The notes under the pieces are model-generated. The model made no database searches, was not told the DNA's origin, and saw only the letters and a program-made list of their open reading frames with translations. Shown in pieces: positions 58,555 to 64,000 of a stretch of DNA of 64,000 bases; positions within the stretch are counted from its first letter, which is position 1, and each line of letters opens with the position of its first letter. The position numbers were made by a program, and so were the translations under genes. Origin of the DNA: Diogma glabrata (Eukaryota > Arthropoda > Insecta > Diptera > Cylindrotomidae); the NCBI GenBank assembly GCA_963693315.1, contig CAVNZG010001098.1, positions 86,835 to 150,834 of the forward strand, read 5' to 3'.

Positions 58555-59180
58555 ACTAGGTATACTTAATGGGCAGGTTCGAAAGGACGATGTTTTTAAT
58601 AACTGTACCGGAAGTGTGTCAAAAAAATCATTAAGTCTGTCCATAATAGCAAATTTTCATATTTTTGTCTTAAAAAATGTTTATTTTCAGTGATAGAGTA
58701 GTAAATTTGAATCTGGAGAAATCTGGATGGTAACATCCGTATGTAAGTCAGGAGTTAGATTATTGTTTTAGAAGTATGTCAAAAAAAATCATTAAGTGTG
58801 TCAAAAGATTGATTTCCATATATTTTGTTTACCCAATTTTTTTGAGTAACATATAATGGGAATCATTACTTCAGTTTTCGACTAGAAATATATAAAACAT
58901 ATCAGTAATTATTTAATTACATGAAATGTAATTGAACATTAATATGACTCATGAAGTGTGTCAAAAAATCAATAAGTGTGTCAGAGCAAGAAAATTTACA
59001 TTCTTTATGTTTAAAAAATGTTAATTTTAGGAGAAAATGAGCCGTAAAATGTAATAAGGAGAAATCTTGATGTTAGATTATTATAAGTTTGTCAAAAAAT
59101 TATTGTCAAGTGTGTCAATAGAAAGATTTTTATTTATTTTTTTACCCAATTTTTTGAAAAAAATAAAATTAAATATTTGT
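58555..59180 (-). repeat. Repeat X, copy 3, part before the RTE insertion
   Basis: Reverse-oriented X: GGGCAGGTTCGAAAGGACG, TAACTGTACCGGAAGTGTG, AAAAAATGTTTATTTTCAGTG, several GTGTGTCAAAAAATC units and TTTACCCAATTTTTTGA. It continues after the RTE at 62625. Confidence 0.7.
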
Positions 59181-59192
59181 ATGAAATGAAAT
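59181..59192. repeat. 12-bp target-site duplication (left), RTE copy B
   Basis: ATGAAATGAAAT, identical to 62613-62624. The ATGAAATTTTA sequence at the matching place in X copy 2 (about 49260) represents the unoccupied site. Confidence 0.85.
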
Positions 59193-59351
59193 GGGTAGTG
59201 AAATCCGAAATTCTACGTCCACGCCGTACTACCTGGGTAATGCTAACAGAATTAGGTTGGTGTAGTTGAGAGGGGCAGAGTAAATACTGCTTATACTCAA
59301 TGATTCTGCACCATGGCGAGTCATTGGCGCCATAAAACCAATGCAACTCAA

Positions 59352-59513
59352 GCGTATGTTTTCCATGTTAGGGGCGGCTTGGAGCGGGCGTCTGTCTTGG
59401 ATCAAGCGGCTTGCTATATAAATGTGTAGAAAGCGTCTGTTCTCCATGTAAGGGGCGGTTTTCAGCGGGCGTTTGTCTTGGATCAAGCGGCTCGCTATAT
59501 AAACATGTAAAAA
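59352..59513 (+). promoter_or_regulatory. Two 81-bp GC-rich monomers in RTE copy B 5' UTR
   Basis: Monomers 59352-59432 and 59433-59513 each carry GGGGCGG, AGCGGGCGT, TTGTCTTGGATCAAGCGGC or close variants, and a CTATATAAA motif. They correspond to 333-494 of copy A. Tandem promoter monomers are the favoured reading. Confidence 0.6.
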
Positions 59514-59612
59514 GGTTGTTTCTGGTGACTTTAAGATGCAGAACGAACCCATTCACGAAAATTTGAGTTGGGCGAAGGGCTAACACCCCATTTCCGTAAA
59601 AAAATACTTGTC

Positions 59613-60734
59613 ATGAATTCTGTACACAGGCCTCGGAATATCTCGGATTCATTATTGGAACGACCTCGGAAACTGTACCCGGACTACGATTTGAAAATGG
59701 GAACCTGGAACGTGCTAAGCCTTAGAAGACCAGGAGATCTCCTAAAACTCACACAACAAGTCGAGAGCTACACACTAGATATAGTGGCATTACAAGAACT
59801 AAGATGGCCAGGTAGTGGAATCCATGAAACAGCGAAAGGATACACTCTTTATTATTGTGGTCATCAAAACGGAGGAGAATTTGGAGTTGGTTTTCTTATA
59901 CACCGTCGCGTGAATCAGCATGTTATCGACTTCTGCCCAATTAATATGCGATTATGCACACTGAGAATCCGCACGCAAAAATTCAATGTAACGATCGTCA
60001 ATGTTCATGCACCTACTGAAGATAAAGCAGATGATATTAAAGACCTGTTCTTCCTAGAACTCGAAGAAGTCATCAATAAAATCCCGCGGCACGATATAAA
60101 AATCGTGGTAGGTGACTTTAATGCTCAAATCGGTAGGATTGCAGAACTTAAAACACATATCGGCCCTAACAGCTTGCATCATACCAGCAACAATAACGGT
60201 TTTCGCGCAGCCGAGCTGGCTATGATGTATGATCTAGTAATTTCCAGCACTTTCTTCCCTCACAAGAGAATTCACAAGGCAACGTGGAAATCAAATGACG
60301 GAAGAACGGAAAATCAAATCGATCACGTCATGATCTCTAAGAGACACTCCACAAGTGTAACTGACGTTCGATCATACAGAGGTGCTGATATGGACACTGA
60401 TCATATGCTTGTCATCTTTAAGTACAAGTGCAAATTATCATCTACATTTAATAGACAAGCAAAAAAGACCATGCGCTGGAACGTCGATGCATTTAAACAT
60501 CCGGAATCGCTGAATAGATATCAGGAAATAATAACACAAAACATAGAAGAGCATGACATCTCTTCTGAGATGCCATTGAACATACAAGAAGAATGGCAAA
60601 CGCTTCAATCAACCATTATAGCCGCAGCACAAACTACAATCGGAAAGCGGCCACCGAAATCACACAACGAATGGTTCGACGACGAGTGTCGCCAATCCGT
60701 TGAACATAAACAAAAACTGCGAGAAAATGGTTAA
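59613..60734 (+). CDS. RTE-like endonuclease, N-terminal part of EN-RT (copy B)
   Basis: The ATG at 59613 (GTCATGAATTC) is preferred because the frame upstream has no other ATG and the endonuclease starts soon after with MGTWNVLSL. It is an APE-type endonuclease that would nick target DNA to prime reverse transcription. Motifs in order: LQELRWPGSG, GFLIHRR, VNVHAPTEDK, VVGDFNAQIG, NQIDHVMIS and DTDHMLV with the catalytic D and H. A linker reaching FDDECRQSVEHKQK leads to the RT. The frame ends early at 60734 because of a 1-nt loss at an A run near 60727 (copy A has one more A); a TGA at about 60771 replaces the Cys codon seen in copy A. It is therefore the N-terminal half of a broken single protein. 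Confidence 0.85.
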   Translation: MNSVHRPRNISDSLLERPRKLYPDYDLKMGTWNVLSLRRPGDLLKLTQQVESYTLDIVALQELRWPGSGIHETAKGYTLYYCGHQNGGEFGVGFLIHRRVNQHVIDFCPINMRLCTLRIRTQKFNVTIVNVHAPTEDKADDIKDLFFLELEEVINKIPRHDIKIVVGDFNAQIGRIAELKTHIGPNSLHHTSNNNGFRAAELAMMYDLVISSTFFPHKRIHKATWKSNDGRTENQIDHVMISKRHSTSVTDVRSYRGADMDTDHMLVIFKYKCKLSSTFNRQAKKTMRWNVDAFKHPESLNRYQEIITQNIEEHDISSEMPLNIQEEWQTLQSTIIAAAQTTIGKRPPKSHNEWFDDECRQSVEHKQKLRENG

Positions 60735-60775
60735 CAAGGAACACCCGAAGCTCCCAAGCTGATTATCTATGAGCC

Positions 60776-62596
60776 ATGAAAGCCTCAGCAAAACTTCTAC
60801 GTAAAAGGAAGCGCGAAAACATGAAGAGCTGCATTGAAGACATCAGCCAACATGCGGCCAACGGAAATTCAAAAGAGTGCTTTGCCAATGCACGGAATCT
60901 GACAAAAGATTTCCACCCAAGATCTACAGCCATCAAAAATGAAAATAATGAACTTACAACAAGTGAACGTGATGTGCTGGCAGTGTGGCGATCCCACTTT
61001 CAAGACCTATTGAATAGGACGAATGAAGTTCATCCTATTCGAGCAATTGCTCCATCAACTGAGGAGATTTTTGTCCCTTACCCAGCAATAGAGGAAGTGG
61101 AAGCTGCAATTAAAAAACTGAAAAATGGCAAATCACCAGGTTTCGATGGAATTTCCGCAGAACTACTTAAAAATGGAGGAGCAGCTCTGGTCTCACGTAT
61201 ATACGATCTGATTCTTGCAATCTGGGACCAAGAAGAACTACCTACTGAATGGAAAACAGCTCTCATTGTTCCGCTACATAAGAAAGGTGACCGTCTAAAG
61301 TGTGCGAATTATCGTGGCATCGCACTGTTGAACACTGCATATAAAATACTAGCTAATGTCGTACTTGCTCGACTCATCCCGTTCGCCGAATCTATCATCG
61401 GTGACTATCAGTGTGGTTTTCGTCCCAACCGCTCAACCACAGATCAATGTTTTACATTAAGGATGATTCTGGAAAAATGTTGGGAGTACAACATCAGCAT
61501 TCACCAGCTCTACGTTGATTTCAGGCAAGCATATGATAGTATCATCCGCGACAACCTCTGGTCCGCACTCATATGCCTTGGTATCCCAGAGAAACTTGTT
61601 TCTCTGTGCAAACTCACAACATCGGGATCAAATTGTAGAATAGTAATCGAAGGGTCAGTCTCTGATCCTTTCGATATAACATCAGGTGTTCGACAAGGTG
61701 ATGCACTCGCGCCTGTACTGTTTAATTTGGCGCTGGAGTACGCGATAAGGAAAAGCCGAATTGAGACGCAAAACTGCATATATAATAAATCTAGTCAAGT
61801 TCTTGGCTACGCAGATGATATTGTGCTTCTCGGACGTAGAACGAGCGATATTAAAGATAGTCTCTCTCAGCTTGAAAGAAATGCTAAACGACTTGGATTA
61901 TGCATCAACACCGGCAAAACTAAAGTGTTAACAACATCTAAGAACATACCTCCCAGAAATCTGGATACTGGCGACTACGAAGTGGAACGCGTGGAAAACT
62001 TCAAATACCTCGGGTCTGTAATAACATCGTCAAATGACATGCAGGCAGATATCAAAGCCCGTGTCTCTGCCGCATACAGAGTTTTCTACGCATACTCAAA
62101 ACTTCTGCGATCAAAACATCTTTCGCGGTCGTGTAAACTCACACTTTACAAAGCATTAATTCGACCTGTGCTTACATTTGGAAGTGAAAGCTGGACACTG
62201 ACTTCCTCCGATTGTAGAATTTTATCAACATTCGAGAGGAAAGTCATACGAACAATTTATGGTCCATGTAAAGTTGCTGAAAATCAGTATAGAATCCGAA
62301 TGAATCACGAAATCAGACAGCTTCTTGGAGGCTGCGATGTAATCGAATTCATTAAATCTAACCGGATTAGATGGTTTGGTCATGTAGAAAGGGCACCATT
62401 AGATAGAATGATTAAAAAAGCGTCCCAACAACAACCAGCTGGTGTTCGTCGAAGAGGAAGACCTAGACAACGCTGGTGTGATGACATCATCCAAGACCTT
62501 CGTGATATAGGATGTCGAAACTGGGGTCAACTGGTCATGGAACGAGATGAATGGAAGCTTATTGCACAGACGGCAAAATCCCTTCATGGGATGTAA
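60776..62596 (+). CDS. RTE-like reverse transcriptase, C-terminal part of EN-RT (copy B)
   Basis: A 606-aa open frame starting at an internal Met; in the intact element it would continue from the endonuclease. The RT domain is complete: GKSPGFDG, NYRGIALLNTAYKI, CGFRPNRSTTDQ, the motif A aspartate in LYVDFRQAYDS, SGVRQGDALAP, the catalytic YADD (61808-61819), NTGKTKV and FKYLGSVI. The C-terminus carries IRWFGHVERAP and RRRGRPRQRWCDDI...NWGQLVMERDEW, a tail typical of RTE/BovB-like proteins. Only the lesions at about 60727 and 60771 separate it from the endonuclease half, so this copy is young or was recently functional. Confidence 0.88.
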   Translation: MKASAKLLRKRKRENMKSCIEDISQHAANGNSKECFANARNLTKDFHPRSTAIKNENNELTTSERDVLAVWRSHFQDLLNRTNEVHPIRAIAPSTEEIFVPYPAIEEVEAAIKKLKNGKSPGFDGISAELLKNGGAALVSRIYDLILAIWDQEELPTEWKTALIVPLHKKGDRLKCANYRGIALLNTAYKILANVVLARLIPFAESIIGDYQCGFRPNRSTTDQCFTLRMILEKCWEYNISIHQLYVDFRQAYDSIIRDNLWSALICLGIPEKLVSLCKLTTSGSNCRIVIEGSVSDPFDITSGVRQGDALAPVLFNLALEYAIRKSRIETQNCIYNKSSQVLGYADDIVLLGRRTSDIKDSLSQLERNAKRLGLCINTGKTKVLTTSKNIPPRNLDTGDYEVERVENFKYLGSVITSSNDMQADIKARVSAAYRVFYAYSKLLRSKHLSRSCKLTLYKALIRPVLTFGSESWTLTSSDCRILSTFERKVIRTIYGPCKVAENQYRIRMNHEIRQLLGGCDVIEFIKSNRIRWFGHVERAPLDRMIKKASQQQPAGVRRRGRPRQRWCDDIIQDLRDIGCRNWGQLVMERDEWKLIAQTAKSLHGM

Positions 62597-62612
62597 ACGC
62601 CAGAGAGAGAGA

Positions 62613-62624
62613 ATGAAATGAAAT
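62613..62624. repeat. 12-bp target-site duplication (right), RTE copy B
   Basis: ATGAAATGAAAT, matching 59181-59192. Confidence 0.85.
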
Positions 62625-63540
62625 TTTATAATTATTGTAGAGAATTATGGCATTATAAGTTTGTTAAAAAAATAATGTCAAGTGTGTCAAAAGAATGATT
62701 TTCATTTATTTTTTTAGAAAAAAATAAAATTAGTTATTTGTAAGAAATCAAATGTAATGAACATGAAATTATTATTATTGAGAATTTTATTTCATTATAA
62801 GTTTGTCAAAAAAATATTGTCAGTTGTGTCAAAAAAATGATTTCATTTATTTTTCTGGCCAATTTTTTGGAAAAAAAATTTAGCTGTTTGTATGACGTAA
62901 ATGTAATTGAACATGAGATTGGACATGGAAATTTTTGAATTTGTTATAGTTTTTGAAACATTTTTGGAATTTTGAAAAAAGTTTGTATTATTGATTTTGT
63001 TATAATTTTTGCAATATTTTTAGAATTTTGGAAAAGTTTTAATTTTTGATTTTGTTATAATTTTTGCAATATCTTTAGAATTGTTGAAAACAGTTTAATC
63101 TTTGATTTTGTAATAAGTTTTGGAATGTTTTTAGAATTTTGAAAAAAGTATAATTTTATTTAATTTTACAATATTTTTGGAATTTTGAAAGAAATATGAA
63201 TTTGTAATTTTGTAATATATATATTCTCGAAACGCTAAATGGAGAGGTTTTTGAGTAGTTTGCTGAGTGTCCCATCTTTTCACTAAATTGTGTTAATATA
63301 TGATCTGTTATAATTTTCCAGCGAAGAATTGATGTTTCGTGTTAGTTTTGTAATAAATTTTTAACAAAGATAAAATATTTGTACTTTTACAAAGAGTTTT
63401 ATGTTTGATATACATCGCTGCCGATAACTAAAAACAATGTCCTCATAAAAGTTTTATGCCGAAAATTATATCAAAATCCTTAACCAAAACCGAAGTCTTG
63501 ATATCTCAGAGCTTTGAGATTTCAGCCCCTTCATATTTTA
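62625..63540 (-). repeat. Repeat X, copy 3, part after the RTE insertion
   Basis: This resumes reverse-oriented X: GAATTATGGCATTATAAGTT, AAGTGTGTCAAAAGAATG, then the AT-rich minisatellite (62930-63200) and the end block GATGTTTCGTGTTAGTTTTG, GATATACATCGCTGCC, ACCGAAGTCTTGATATCTCA and GATTTCAGCCCC, which is the inverse of 43801-44030. Confidence 0.7.
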
Positions 63541-64000
63541 AATGTTATGTTATTATTTACTCATTTATTGATTTATATTTCATTTTGTATAAATTTATTA
63601 TTGTGGAAAAACCAACATTTCCTACGCGAGATGCAACGTTTGTTTTCAAAAATTAAATTCTTTTTTTAATAAAAACAGATTTGTTTGAAGTATAATCTCA
63701 GATGAAAATTTTATTTTTATGATTTGAATTTCGTTTGTTGTAAAACGATTTTTTACAAAAACTTTTAATTATTTACAACCTTAAAAGTTTGTTGAAAACA
63801 TCCTTAAATTTTAATACGGTTGAGATAATGATTCTGAGTGACTGTAAGAAATATAACTGACGTAGGTTTTATATATTATTTATTCCATTCAAGCAATTAT
63901 TGCTGGTTGTTATCATCCAATTAATCTAAAATGTGAAGACAAATTGTCTACCAATTTATATATTAACATTTTGGTTAATTTTTTACTATCTATTTTAAGC
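63541..64000. other. AT-rich end of window
   Basis: No gene is seen. TTTCCTACGCGAGATGCAACG at about 63627 (first 20 bases shared with H1 at 11030) is a fragment of the H1 hairpin family. Confidence 0.5.

Larger units (their letters stand above)
59193..62612 (+). mobile_element. RTE-like non-LTR retrotransposon, copy B (full length)
   Basis: The 3420-bp element runs from GGGTAGTG to a short (GA)n tail and is flanked by ATGAAATGAAAT on both sides. It has a ~420-bp 5' UTR with two GC-rich monomers, an endonuclease-RT coding region in two pieces and almost no 3' UTR, a layout typical of RTE-clade elements. It sits inside repeat X copy 3. Confidence 0.88.

Overview
The window reads as AT-rich, repeat-dominated nuclear DNA of an arthropod, most likely an insect. 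The reasons are the classes of mobile DNA present: a Jockey-clade and an RTE-like non-LTR retrotransposon, hAT, mariner (DD41D) and PIF/Harbinger-type DNA elements, tRNA-derived SINE-like repeats, a Helitron helicase remnant and a spliced Crypton-like tyrosine recombinase. No host housekeeping gene, rRNA or genuine tRNA gene was recognised. The species cannot be named from the sequence. Many apparent reading frames are chance frames in AT-rich or repeat DNA and are left out.

Layout. 0-2.3 kb: a decayed, 3'-truncated RTE-like element (copy A). 5.6-7.2 kb: three arms of a foldback repeat. 7.6-8.3 kb: two SINE-like repeats. 8.9-10.0 kb: a two-exon tyrosine recombinase gene with all expected catalytic residues, flanked by a short direct repeat and a perfect palindrome. 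11-20 kb: hairpin MITEs and two copies of a repeat family (R3) with conserved ends, the second interrupted by a non-autonomous hAT that has an exact 8-bp target duplication. 21-23.6 kb: foldback repeats and a long-TIR DD41D mariner remnant. 23.6-38.7 kb: a Jockey insertion amplified in place by two successive tandem duplications; only one of the duplicates carries a 304-bp Harbinger-type MITE. 38.8-42.5 kb: a complete hAT transposon with exact 8-bp target duplication and an uninterrupted 650-aa transposase. 42.9-55.7 kb: inverted copies of a long repeat (R5/R6) enclosing a tandem-array repeat (X), a diverged 620-bp tandem duplication and a Helitron helicase scrap. 55.8-58.2 kb: two long (TA)n tracts bracketing direct and inverted copies of a 492-bp SINE-like unit. 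58.6-63.5 kb: a third copy of X split by a full-length RTE-like element (copy B) with a 12-bp target duplication.

How the parts relate. This is a nested transposon graveyard containing a few fresh elements. The hAT at 38.8 kb and the tyrosine recombinase gene are the best candidates for functional proteins. The RTE copy B is disabled by only two lesions. The four Jockey segments share lesions and breakpoints, so they descend from one insertion by DNA duplication, not from repeated retrotransposition. Many proposed relationships rest on reading alignments by eye; where a computed alignment would decide the matter this is stated.
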